Shown in pieces: positions 1-8,212 of a DNA stretch of 64,000 nucleotides. Position numbers and translations under genes: made by a program. The number at the start of each line of letters is the position of its first letter. Within the stretch, counting starts at the first letter, position 1. The stretch is taken from assembly GCF_001005725.1 (NCBI RefSeq), contig NZ_LBIC01000003.1:310001-374000 (forward strand), written 5' to 3'. The DNA comes from Sphingobium chungbukense. GTDB lineage: Bacteria; Pseudomonadota; Alphaproteobacteria; Sphingomonadales; Sphingomonadaceae. A model generated the notes under the pieces. It made no database searches. It saw nothing but the letters and a program-made list of their open reading frames with translations, and was not told the origin of the DNA.

Positions 1-1
1 T

Positions 2-118
2 GGCCAATCCATGCTCGGCGACTATCAGGCGTCCGTCAACGACGCGCTCGACGACATTGCGGCGCAGTTGGAAGAGCATGTCGACATGGCCGCGCTGATC
101 GATCTGGCAACTGCCTGA
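2..118 (+). CDS. C-terminal end of an unidentified protein (5' part outside window)
   Basis: An open frame enters from the left edge and ends with TGA at 116-118, giving 38 residues that end in ...LIDLATA. The piece is acidic and probably helical (DALDDIAAQLEEHVDMAALIDLA). It lies upstream of, and in the same direction as, the type I secretion genes, so it could belong to the same locus. The fragment is too short to assign to a family, and I do not propose a function. Confidence 0.5.
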   Translation, partial: GQSMLGDYQASVNDALDDIAAQLEEHVDMAALIDLATA

Positions 119-254
119 ATATCTGTTCCAGCGCGGCACAGACCGCCAACTATGCTGATTGATATATTTACCGAAATTTGCCTGAATATTATACTAGGAA
201 CATAGGATATAGGCCGAACAATATAGCCTCGGCTTTCGAGGCGAGGGGGCGGTT
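119..254 (+). promoter_or_regulatory. AT-rich leader with a hairpin before the T1SS genes
   Basis: This 136-base gap is clearly more AT-rich than its surroundings (around 160-225), as expected for a promoter. I cannot fix a single -35/-10 pair. A perfect 6-bp hairpin (GCCTCG, loop GCTTT, CGAGGC) occupies 226-242, directly before the purine-rich ribosome binding stretch at 243-252. It is not followed by a T run, so it is not a typical terminator. It may influence translation of the ABC transporter, but that is inference. Confidence 0.3.
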
Positions 255-2000
255 ATGTTGCTTGACCTGCATGAACCGGCAGCCCCCATGAAAGCCGCCC
301 TGTCTTCATGCAGGCGGCACTTCCTTTCTTCCCTGATCTTCAGCGCCTTGATGAACCTGCTCTACATCGGGCCCGTTCTGTACATGTTGCAGGTCTATGA
401 TCGCGTCGTTGCCGGCCAGGGGCGGCTCACGCTGCTTTTCCTGACGATCATCATCGCGGTGGTCATCGGCACCCTGTCGCTGCTGGAACTGGTCCGGTCG
501 CGCCTGCTGGTTCGGGCGAGCATCCGGCTGGACCGCCAATTGGCCGGGCAGTTGCTCGACACGACGCTCAGCGGGCGTGGGTCGACCGGCGAGAGGATGA
601 ACAAGCAGGTTCTGCGGGAATTCGACACGCTGCGGCAGGCGCTGACCGGCCCGACCATCCTGTCGATCTTCGATTTTCCCTGGAGCCCGGTCTACGTCCT
701 CGTCTGCTTCCTGATCCATCCCGCCATTGCGGCTCTGGCGGTGGTCGGCGGCGGCGCCTTGCTCTTCATAGCGTGGCGCAACGAAAAGGGCACCAATGCG
801 CCCTTGAAACAGGCGAACGAGGCCGCGAACAAGGCCTATGTCAGCCAGGAACAGACGCTGGCCGGCGCAGAGGTGATCAGGGCGCTCGGCATGCGCCATG
901 CGCTGGTGCGCCGCCACCTGCTCGAACGGCAGACGATGCTCAGCCTCCAGGCGAACGCCAGTTTCGCCGGCGGCCATTATGTCGCGATCAGCAAGTTCAT
1001 CCGCCTCATCCTGCAATCGCTGGCACTGGGTCTCGGCGCGTGGCTGGCGATCAACAACCAGATTTCGGCAGGGGCCATCTTTGCCTCTTCCTTCCTTGTC
1101 GGGCGTGCCCTCTCTCCCATCGACCAGTTGCTCGGCGCGTGGCGCAGCGTCGTCCATGCGCGGGCAAGCTATGCGACGCTCAACGACCTGCTGGCGACGC
1201 GGGAAGCGGATATCGCCCTCACCCGGCTTCCGCCGCCTAACGGCCATATCGCGGTCGAACATCTCACCCATTTCATCCCCGGCCAGGAACGTCCCATATT
1301 GGCCGACATCAGCTTTGCCGTCGAACCGGGCGAGGTCGTCGCCATCGTCGGTCCCAGCGGGGCGGGCAAGTCCACCCTGCTGCGCATGCTGTCGGGCGCG
1401 GCGCGGCCCCTGCGCGGATCGATCCGCTTTGACGGCGCGAACGTCCAGGATTGGGATACGGAAAGGCTGGCCGCCTTCATCGGCTATCTGCCGCAGGACA
1501 CGTCGCTGTTCGCCGGCACGATCAAGGAGAACATCGCCCGGTTCCAGAACTTCCTGTCCGAGGAAGACGAAGCCATCGACAATGCCGTGATCGAGGCAGC
1601 CCGATTGAGCGGTGCGCACGACATGATCCTGCAATTGCCGGGCGGCTATAACCGGACCCTGGGGTGGGGCGGACGCGGACTTTCGGCCGGGCAGGCCCAG
1701 CGCGTAGGATTGGCGCGAGCGCTCTATGGCACACCGCCCCTGGTCTTCCTGGACGAACCCAATGCGCATCTCGATGCCGAGGGCGAGGTGCGGCTGGTCG
1801 CCACGCTGGACGACCTCAAGAAGAAAAAGGCGTCCGTCATCATCGTGGCGCACCGAATGGGCATATTGGGGGTCGTGGACAAGATCATGGTGATGCGCGA
1901 CGGGAGGCTGGAGACTTTCGGCCCCCGCGATGAGGTGCTGGGACGGCTGAAGGCCATTCGGTCGGAGGAACAGCCCAAGGCTCAGACGGCGGAGGGATAG
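255..2000 (+). CDS. Type I secretion system permease/ATPase (PrtD/HlyB family)
   Basis: Inner-membrane ABC exporter that energises one-step secretion of RTX-type proteins. It is 581 residues, the usual size for PrtD-type exporters that lack an N-terminal peptidase domain. Residues about 20-300 are the hydrophobic transmembrane domain. The nucleotide-binding domain follows, with Walker A GPSGAGKST near 366, a slightly changed signature LSAGQ near 476, Walker B LVFLDEP near 496 and the switch histidine in VAHRM at 533. The start at 255 follows a GAGGGGGCGG stretch; an internal ATG at 288 is possible. The membrane-fusion protein starts 5 bases downstream. No outer-membrane TolC partner is in the window. 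The likely cargo is the RTX protein at 13575-17837. Confidence 0.95.
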   Translation: MLLDLHEPAAPMKAALSSCRRHFLSSLIFSALMNLLYIGPVLYMLQVYDRVVAGQGRLTLLFLTIIIAVVIGTLSLLELVRSRLLVRASIRLDRQLAGQLLDTTLSGRGSTGERMNKQVLREFDTLRQALTGPTILSIFDFPWSPVYVLVCFLIHPAIAALAVVGGGALLFIAWRNEKGTNAPLKQANEAANKAYVSQEQTLAGAEVIRALGMRHALVRRHLLERQTMLSLQANASFAGGHYVAISKFIRLILQSLALGLGAWLAINNQISAGAIFASSFLVGRALSPIDQLLGAWRSVVHARASYATLNDLLATREADIALTRLPPPNGHIAVEHLTHFIPGQERPILADISFAVEPGEVVAIVGPSGAGKSTLLRMLSGAARPLRGSIRFDGANVQDWDTERLAAFIGYLPQDTSLFAGTIKENIARFQNFLSEEDEAIDNAVIEAARLSGAHDMILQLPGGYNRTLGWGGRGLSAGQAQRVGLARALYGTPPLVFLDEPNAHLDAEGEVRLVATLDDLKKKKASVIIVAHRMGILGVVDKIMVMRDGRLETFGPRDEVLGRLKAIRSEEQPKAQTAEG

Positions 2001-2005
2001 GCGCC

Positions 2006-3388
2006 ATGGGGGACATTCAGCTCAGCGACGCCAGCGGGGCGATCCGCCTGACCCATCCGGGTGGCTATGAGACACCGGTGATCGACGACCGGCCGGATCG
2101 CGACATGCGGACCGGCATCATCATCGCGGTCCTGTTTTTCGTCGTCTTCCTGGGCTGGGCCGCCTTTGCCCGGTTGGATGCAGCCGCCTATGCGGCTGGC
2201 CGGCTGACCGTGGCGGGTCAACGTCAATCCGTCCAGCATCGCGACGGCGGCGTGGTCGGCGCGATCTTCGTCAAGGAAGGGCAGCATGTCCGTCAGGGCC
2301 AGCCGCTGATGGAGCTGGCGGCAGCGGATGTACGGGCGCAAGCGCGCATGTACGGCGCACAATATATCGAACTCCAGGCACAGCGCGCCCGGCTGATCGC
2401 CGAGCAGCTTGGCGCGAACCATGTCGAATGGCCGGCCGAATTCGCGACCCTTCAAGGACAGGAAAAGGAGGATGCGCAGGAGGCGATCAAGCTCCAGACG
2501 ACGCAATTCAACAGCCGCTCCTCCGTGCTGACGGCGCAGACCGGCGTCCTGCGCGAACAGGCCAGCCAGGTGCAGGAGACGGCGCGCGGTTACAGGTCGC
2601 AACTGGCGGCTTCTTCGGAACAGGCACGGCTGATCGGGGAGGAACTGGACAGCCTGCAAGACGTGGCGGAGAAAGGCTTCGTCTCCAAATCGCGCATCCG
2701 GGCGCTGGAACGGGCGCGCGCCGACCTTCAGGGGCAGGAGGGGCAATATTCGGCCAGCATCGCCAGGTCGGGCGCCGAGGCTGGCGAAAACCGCCTGAAG
2801 GCGCTGGAAGCTGAAAAAGCGTATAAGGAGCGCGCCGCTTCCGAACTGCGCGACGTCGAATTTTCGCTGAACGAGGTTGCCCCCAAATATCGCGCGGCCA
2901 AGGATCAACTGGCGCGACTCGCCATTCGCGCTCCCGCGACCGGTACGGTGGTGGGATTGAGCGTTTTCACCGTGGGCGGCGTGATCGCACCGGGCCAGAA
3001 ACTGATGGACGTCGTGCCCGACCGCGCGGGCCTGGTCATCGAGGCGCGCATTTCGCCGGACGATATCGACGACCTGAAAGTCGGGCAGAACGCCCAGATA
3101 CGCTTCAACAGCCTGCATGAACGCGACCTGCCGATCATGGACGGCCGGATCACCCGGCTGTCGGCGGACAGTTTCCAGGACGAAAAGACCGGCCTGTCCT
3201 TCTACACCGGGGAAATCACGGTGCCGTCGAAGGAACTGGACATCATCCGCGGCAAGCGGGGACAGGATTTCAATCTCAAGGCCGGGATGCCGGTTCAGAT
3301 ACTGGTGCCGCTTCATGCCCGGACGGCGCTGCAATATGCGTTGGAACCCCTCACCCAGTCGTTATGGCTCTCCTTCCGGGAGCATTGA
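2006..3388 (+). CDS. Type I secretion membrane-fusion (HlyD/PrtE) protein
   Basis: Periplasmic adaptor joining the ABC exporter to an outer-membrane channel. It has 460 residues: a short cytoplasmic start, one transmembrane segment at about 35-57, a biotinyl-lipoyl-like half (QHRDGGVVGAIFVKEGQ), a long coiled-coil hairpin at about 130-300, the second lipoyl half (IRAPATGTVVGL) and a beta-barrel/C-terminal region. The start at 2006 is preceded by GGAGGGA at good spacing and lies 5 bases after the ABC gene, so the two form an operon. Its stop abuts the stop of the convergent pelF with no spacer, which locks the T1SS and Pel genes together physically. Confidence 0.95.
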   Translation: MGDIQLSDASGAIRLTHPGGYETPVIDDRPDRDMRTGIIIAVLFFVVFLGWAAFARLDAAAYAAGRLTVAGQRQSVQHRDGGVVGAIFVKEGQHVRQGQPLMELAAADVRAQARMYGAQYIELQAQRARLIAEQLGANHVEWPAEFATLQGQEKEDAQEAIKLQTTQFNSRSSVLTAQTGVLREQASQVQETARGYRSQLAASSEQARLIGEELDSLQDVAEKGFVSKSRIRALERARADLQGQEGQYSASIARSGAEAGENRLKALEAEKAYKERAASELRDVEFSLNEVAPKYRAAKDQLARLAIRAPATGTVVGLSVFTVGGVIAPGQKLMDVVPDRAGLVIEARISPDDIDDLKVGQNAQIRFNSLHERDLPIMDGRITRLSADSFQDEKTGLSFYTGEITVPSKELDIIRGKRGQDFNLKAGMPVQILVPLHARTALQYALEPLTQSLWLSFREH

Positions 3389-4879
3389 TCATTGCAGTTC
3401 CGAAAAGCGGGCCTGGGCGCCGAGCATGCTGTAGATGTGCCGATATTCCGCGATGATGGCGCTGCGATCATAATCCTTCGCCACGCGATCGCGCAGCGCT
3501 TCGCCCATTGCGCGGCGCAGCGACGGCGCGCGCAGTAGCCGGAGGATGGCCGCCGCCGTCCCGTCCGGGTTGACCAGTTCAGTGACGATGCCGCCGGGCC
3601 GATCGACGCGGGGCGAGCGTCCCTCGATCATCTCGCGGCAACTGCCGACATCGGGTGCCACCACCGGCACGCCGCATGCTCCCCCCTCCAATATGACCAG
3701 CGGTTGCGCTTCCGACAGGCTGGTCAGGACGAGCAGGTCGATGCGGGGCAGCCATTCGGCAACGTTGACCCGCCCGGCAAATTGTACCGCATTGACGATT
3801 CCCAATTCCTTGACCAGCGCCTCGCAATCGGCGGCATAGTCGGGGTCCTCGTCCAGAGGACCCAATATGGCGAAGCGCACTTCGGGCATCTCCGCCAGGA
3901 CGAATCCGGCCGCCCGGATGAAGGTCTTCACGTCCTTGATCGGCACCACGCGCCCGATCAGCGCCACGAGCGGCCTCGCGGGGTCCCCCTTGTGCTCGAG
4001 ATGGGCAAAGCGATCCGCGTCTATGCCGTTGGGGATGACCCTCAATCGCTCCTGCGGGGCGCCCAGCCGCCGCTGCGTCTGGTTATTGGCGCCATAGAGC
4101 GCGATGATCGGATTGCAGGCATCATAGCAGGCACGCGTATAGGTCTGAAACACGGCCAGCCAAAGATCGCGCAGGTCGTGCCCTTCCCGCTCGAGCGTCA
4201 GGCCGGTTTCGATCTGGTCGCCGATCCAGTCCGCCATCATGATCTCGATCTGCCGTTCCAGCATGTAGATGCCATGTTCGGTGATGAAGGCAGGCTGGCC
4301 GGTTTCATAGGCGGCCCGCGCCGCCAAAAGGCCCGCAAAGCCGGTCGATATGGTGTGATAGACCTTGGCCTTGGGCAAGGGCACGAGCAGCATCTTGAGC
4401 AAGCCGCCCAGCAGCACCCGCATCGCCCAGAAGAAGTGATGGAAGGATGCCGAACGAAAGGCTGTGTCATAATAATGAGTGAAGAGGTCGAATATTTCCG
4501 GGTTGGAGAGCAGATCGCCCGCTGCCGGAGGCGGCTTGAGTTGCTCGATCTCCTGCCGCAACCTTATCAGTTCCCCCTTTCCTCCCGTGGACAGGAAGGC
4601 GAGCAGCAAACGGCCGATACGCTTCATCTGCGCGGCAGGATAACGGCGCGGAAGGCACGGCTCGATCAGCAGCGGAACTTCGATCACCTCCACGACATTG
4701 GACGGGGGCACCACGCGCCAGGGCTGTTGCATCGCCCCGGCCTTGATCGCGACAAGGGAAAATCGAAGGTCGGGCATGGACAGGATCAGGTCTTGCAGCC
4801 AGCTTGAAACGCCGCCGACGACGAAGGGATATGCGCCCTCGACGATCAGGCATACATCGCTGTCCGCACTGTCGGACAT
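3389..4879 (-). CDS. pelF: PelF, cytosolic GT4 glycosyltransferase for Pel polysaccharide
   Basis: In known Pel systems PelF is the UDP-sugar-dependent glycosyltransferase that makes the polymer in the cytosol. The 496-residue product opens with the characteristic PelF start DVCLIVEGAYPFVVGGVSSW. Its second Rossmann domain carries the retaining-GT4 E-x7-E pair in SEAQPLVILEGG (about E390 and E398). The length agrees with known PelF proteins (about 500). The start ATG overlaps the stop of pelE (TGATG). It is the last gene of the leftward Pel operon. No catalytic change is visible, so the gene looks intact, although it lies downstream of the insertion in pelG and may be under-expressed. Confidence 0.95.
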   Translation of the reverse strand: MSDSADSDVCLIVEGAYPFVVGGVSSWLQDLILSMPDLRFSLVAIKAGAMQQPWRVVPPSNVVEVIEVPLLIEPCLPRRYPAAQMKRIGRLLLAFLSTGGKGELIRLRQEIEQLKPPPAAGDLLSNPEIFDLFTHYYDTAFRSASFHHFFWAMRVLLGGLLKMLLVPLPKAKVYHTISTGFAGLLAARAAYETGQPAFITEHGIYMLERQIEIMMADWIGDQIETGLTLEREGHDLRDLWLAVFQTYTRACYDACNPIIALYGANNQTQRRLGAPQERLRVIPNGIDADRFAHLEHKGDPARPLVALIGRVVPIKDVKTFIRAAGFVLAEMPEVRFAILGPLDEDPDYAADCEALVKELGIVNAVQFAGRVNVAEWLPRIDLLVLTSLSEAQPLVILEGGACGVPVVAPDVGSCREMIEGRSPRVDRPGGIVTELVNPDGTAAAILRLLRAPSLRRAMGEALRDRVAKDYDRSAIIAEYRHIYSMLGAQARFSELQ

Positions 4880-5775
4880 CAGGGCGACAACTCCATGCGA
4901 GAGTTGCGCAGGGACCTGGACTGCGCGTCCCTGTCCCGTTCCATCGCTCGTCCGACATGGGCCCGCACCTCGCGCAGCGCACGACGGCGAATGTCCGCAG
5001 CGGACAGTTGTTCGGCGATTTCATCCAGCTTCCGGCCGGCCTCCTGACAGAGGCGGGTTCGCTGGGACTGCGGCAGGAGCTGGTTGAAACAACCATGGTC
5101 GGCAAATAACATCGCGAGCGCGTAACGGTCGTCCAGATTCTGGCTCGGCGCGATACGCGCCTGCAATTCGCTGCTCTGCTGGGCCAGATTATAGCTGACC
5201 TGCGCGGCAGCGGCGGCGGCCAGGGCGCGGATGGTCTGATCCTCGTCGGACAGGGCCATGACGATCAAGGGGGAAAGCCGCGGTTCGAACGAAATCACGG
5301 CCGTTTCCAACGCTCTATAACGCGCTTGCAGGCTGCCGTAGCGCAACATCGTCGCCAATGATCCGATTTCGTCGCAATCAGGGTAGCGTATCCGATCGTC
5401 GAGTATCCGGCCCAGCCGCTCGACCGGCGAGAGGCTATTGCCGATCCGATAGCGGCGGATGCGGACATTGTTGTAGACGATCTGCCTTTTGCGCCTGGAA
5501 CTGGCCGCCAGCGGCGCGATCAACAGGCAGAACAACATACCCGGCGGGCCCATCGCCGCCCCTATCGGCAAGGCAAAGCATTGCAGCGCGCTCATGCCCC
5601 GCAACTTCCGCATCGTCAGCAGCAGCGCAGCGATGGTGAGCGTCAAATGCATCGGCGCGAACCAGTAAATGGACGCCGCCCCTGCCAGCAGCGCCTGGAC
5701 AAGCAGCAGAAATTCGATGATCGAACCAAGGGCGAGCAGCGCGATCACGCGACCTTGCCTTCCGGCATCTGCCAT
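4879..5775 (-). CDS. pelE: PelE-like inner-membrane protein
   Basis: 298 residues. Two to four hydrophobic segments lie in the first 110 residues (for example IALLALGSIIEFLLLVQALL), followed by a soluble alpha-helical region of about 190 residues that reads like HEAT/TPR helical pairs. Known PelE proteins have the same plan (N-terminal membrane segments, helical repeats) and bind the PelD-PelF-PelG complex at the inner membrane. Assignment rests on architecture and on the D-E-F gene order; direct similarity is not obvious by eye. It overlaps pelD by 31 bases and pelF by one base. Confidence 0.75.
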   Translation of the reverse strand: MADAGRQGRVIALLALGSIIEFLLLVQALLAGAASIYWFAPMHLTLTIAALLLTMRKLRGMSALQCFALPIGAAMGPPGMLFCLLIAPLAASSRRKRQIVYNNVRIRRYRIGNSLSPVERLGRILDDRIRYPDCDEIGSLATMLRYGSLQARYRALETAVISFEPRLSPLIVMALSDEDQTIRALAAAAAAQVSYNLAQQSSELQARIAPSQNLDDRYALAMLFADHGCFNQLLPQSQRTRLCQEAGRKLDEIAEQLSAADIRRRALREVRAHVGRAMERDRDAQSRSLRNSRMELSP

Positions 5776-6686
5776 TTGGCGGTGAAGGCCGGCTCACGGC
5801 CGAACAGCGCGCTGCTCTTCCCCAGCAGATCGGTGACGTGCAGCAATTGCGTCATATAGGCCGCAGTGATCCTGCCGACGCTATGGATGATGATGATCCC
5901 CGCCAGCTGATCCCCTGCCCCCATGACCGGCAGGGCGATCGAACCGATCTGCGCCAGCATCGCTTGATCGGCCGGATCGTCATTCTGCAACACGCGCGGC
6001 CCGGCAAGCATGGCCTGAACCAGCATCGACTTGGTGAGATCGGACGGCTGGCCCGATGGCGTCCTGCCTCCGAAGCGCGCCACGACCTGGCTCCCGCGCA
6101 CGTCGTAGAAAGTGAAGTCGTCGGTCTGGGCGGCCAGTGCGATCATGCGGGCGACGGCATCGATCTGACGCTCCGGATCGGATTCGGTCAGGCCGAGACC
6201 GGCCGCAATCGCCTCGACCACCGTCCGCTGCTCCGTTGCGATCCGCACCTGGAGCCTGCGATTGGTGTCGGTCAGACGCGCGACCACTTCGGCCAGCTTC
6301 TTCCAGTTGCGTTCCATCGCCTGATGCTGTCGCCGTTGATCGGCGATCCGGTTGCGCCTGCTGGCCGTCACCTCGCCGACGATGAGCGCCGTTACCATCC
6401 ACAACATCGGCTGGATGGACAGGCGCAATTGCTGCTCCAGATGATCCGCCGGCCCCGACCAGATGTTCGACCAGCAAAGCCAGATGGCCGAAGCGATGGC
6501 CCCCGCCAGCAATCCCGTGCCGGTCCCATAGGCGATCGCCATGACCAGCACCGGCAACCAGTAGGGATTGGGGTTCAGGTCGGAATAAGCGTCACCATGC
6601 AACAGCCCCTGATCGATCGCGATCAATATGGCGAACAGGACCAGCATTTCGGCGCATTGCAGAAGGATGGGCTGCTTTTTCAGCAT
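5745..6686 (-). CDS. pelD: PelD-like membrane GAF protein lacking the GGDEF c-di-GMP receptor domain
   Basis: 313 residues from the ATG at 6686, which overlaps the preceding stop (TGATG). About four transmembrane helices fill residues 5-100, a short coiled coil follows (about 105-150, including RRQHQAMERNWKKLAEVVARL), and then a GAF domain (about 150-300). This matches the first two thirds of PelD. The well-studied Pseudomonas PelD is about 455 residues and ends in a degenerate GGDEF domain whose RxxD site binds c-di-GMP; here the protein ends right after the GAF domain. The open frame runs to an ordinary stop inside a tight operon, so this is probably a natural short form and not a truncation. 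Confidence 0.85.
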   Translation of the reverse strand: MLKKQPILLQCAEMLVLFAILIAIDQGLLHGDAYSDLNPNPYWLPVLVMAIAYGTGTGLLAGAIASAIWLCWSNIWSGPADHLEQQLRLSIQPMLWMVTALIVGEVTASRRNRIADQRRQHQAMERNWKKLAEVVARLTDTNRRLQVRIATEQRTVVEAIAAGLGLTESDPERQIDAVARMIALAAQTDDFTFYDVRGSQVVARFGGRTPSGQPSDLTKSMLVQAMLAGPRVLQNDDPADQAMLAQIGSIALPVMGAGDQLAGIIIIHSVGRITAAYMTQLLHVTDLLGKSSALFGREPAFTAKWQMPEGKVA

Positions 6687-8212
6687 CAATGCCTCCCCAG
6701 ATAGCGCGTCAGCGCCACGCGCAGATATAGCTGCCGTCCCGAAATGCCCGGCCGGCTGATGGAACTGACGCCACCGCTCGCCTGCAAGCGCCAGCCATCG
6801 CTCAACCGCCCCGTGGCGCTGATATTGGCGGTCGGGCCATTGGTCTTGCCCTTCCGATCGAAGGTCCAGCCGGCGGCACCCGTCAACTGCCAGCGGGTCC
6901 AGGACATGCCGGACACCAGTTGGAAGCTGTGGTTCTCCCGGTCGCTCAGCGGAATATAGGCAAGGCCGTTGGGCCTTGTATCGGTGCGATCGACATATTC
7001 GGCGTCCAGCCGGTAACTGAAGGCCAGGGACGGCTTTCCCCGCCGCAGCAGATAGTCGAACCCGCCCGCCGCGGTGAAGCTGCGCGTCCGGGCACCGGTG
7101 CCTCTCAGCCCATAGCCGTTCCAGGCGCCGTCAGCCTGCACCACCAGTTCCGGCGTCAGGCGGATCGTGCCGCCCAGCCCGGCGCGGCTGATGTGACCGC
7201 CGAAGGTCGACTGTTCGGGCGTGGCGAGATCGGGCAGATGATAGGCCAGCACCAACCGCCCCTGCCTTTCGGGCGGCCCCGCGAACAGGCGCAACCCGGC
7301 GCCGGCGACCTTTTCGTCCAGTTGGGCGCTGCCCTGAAATTCCAGGCGCGAGACAGGTCCGAGGTTGATCGTCGCGAACAGGTCGCCAATGGTCGAGCGT
7401 GAGGTGCGGTTGCCAAGGATGCCGGTGGGTCCATAGACCGTGTCGGCTTCCGACCGGAACCAGCGCAGACCTGCCCCAGCCGAAATTTGCGGGTTGATCG
7501 GTATCATCCCGTTGAGGCCGCCCTCCGCCTGCCAGAAGACCTTGCCGCCGCGCAATGTCAGCGCCGCTGCCACATTGCCGCCGGATTCCGCCAGGGTCTG
7601 CCGCGCAAAGGGATCGTCCGCCGCCAGATTGCGGTAACGCCCCGCCCCCAGGGCCAGCGCGCCTTCGGCTATTTCCATGTCGGCCAGCAGGCGCTGTATC
7701 CGCTTGTCGTCGGGATGCGCGGCCGCCAGCGGAGCAAGCCGCCGCCGCGCCAGGTCGGGATAACCCGCCGCTGCATCGGCCTGCGCTCTCGCTATGGCGA
7801 GTTCGAGGTCCATGTCGGGCGATGGCGGTGCGCTGCCGACGACAGGAGTTGCCGGGAATTCGGGTTCCGGAACGAAGCTGACGTGGAGGTTGCGCCCGTC
7901 GGCGCTGGCCTCCAACCGACGTCCGGCCGCGGAACGCAGCAACAGGCTGTTGTCGTTCCAGCGCAGATCGGCGAGATCGTCGCCCGCTATCCTGGCAAAA
8001 GCCTTCAGCCTCTCGTCCGCAATCGGCCGATCGAAGCGGACGACCAGTTCATAGCCGTCATTTTGAAGTTGCAGATGAACATCCTCGCTCCATTGCAGGT
8101 CGACCGTCCGCGCCTCGGCCAGAGCCGAAACGCCGGTATCGGGCGGCAGCGCCGCGGTGAGGAAGGGCAGCGGCGGCACTGACAGCAGAAGAGCTGCGAC
8201 CAGTGGCGTCAT
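6686..8212 (-). CDS. pelB: Outer-membrane beta-barrel half of PelB
   Basis: 508 residues. An N-terminal signal sequence (about 1-22) is followed by a small beta-rich domain (about 35-115, AMIN-like), a short helical-repeat stretch (about 130-190) and a long C-terminal region of alternating polar/hydrophobic strands (about 200-508). The protein ends with LYLRVALTRYLGRH, a barrel-type end. In Pseudomonas a single PelB of nearly 1200 residues carries TPRs and the export barrel; here the barrel is a separate gene that starts on an ATGA overlap with the TPR gene. The likely role is the Pel export pore. The own signal sequence argues that the split is functional and is not a frameshift. Confidence 0.75.
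   Translation of the reverse strand: MTPLVAALLLSVPPLPFLTAALPPDTGVSALAEARTVDLQWSEDVHLQLQNDGYELVVRFDRPIADERLKAFARIAGDDLADLRWNDNSLLLRSAAGRRLEASADGRNLHVSFVPEPEFPATPVVGSAPPSPDMDLELAIARAQADAAAGYPDLARRRLAPLAAAHPDDKRIQRLLADMEIAEGALALGAGRYRNLAADDPFARQTLAESGGNVAAALTLRGGKVFWQAEGGLNGMIPINPQISAGAGLRWFRSEADTVYGPTGILGNRTSRSTIGDLFATINLGPVSRLEFQGSAQLDEKVAGAGLRLFAGPPERQGRLVLAYHLPDLATPEQSTFGGHISRAGLGGTIRLTPELVVQADGAWNGYGLRGTGARTRSFTAAGGFDYLLRRGKPSLAFSYRLDAEYVDRTDTRPNGLAYIPLSDRENHSFQLVSGMSWTRWQLTGAAGWTFDRKGKTNGPTANISATGRLSDGWRLQASGGVSSISRPGISGRQLYLRVALTRYLGRH

Noticed and set aside
306..1853. 515-codon minus-strand frame opposite the T1SS ABC gene
   Set aside because: Antisense shadow of the ABC transporter, with arginine/glutamine-rich composition and no family motif.
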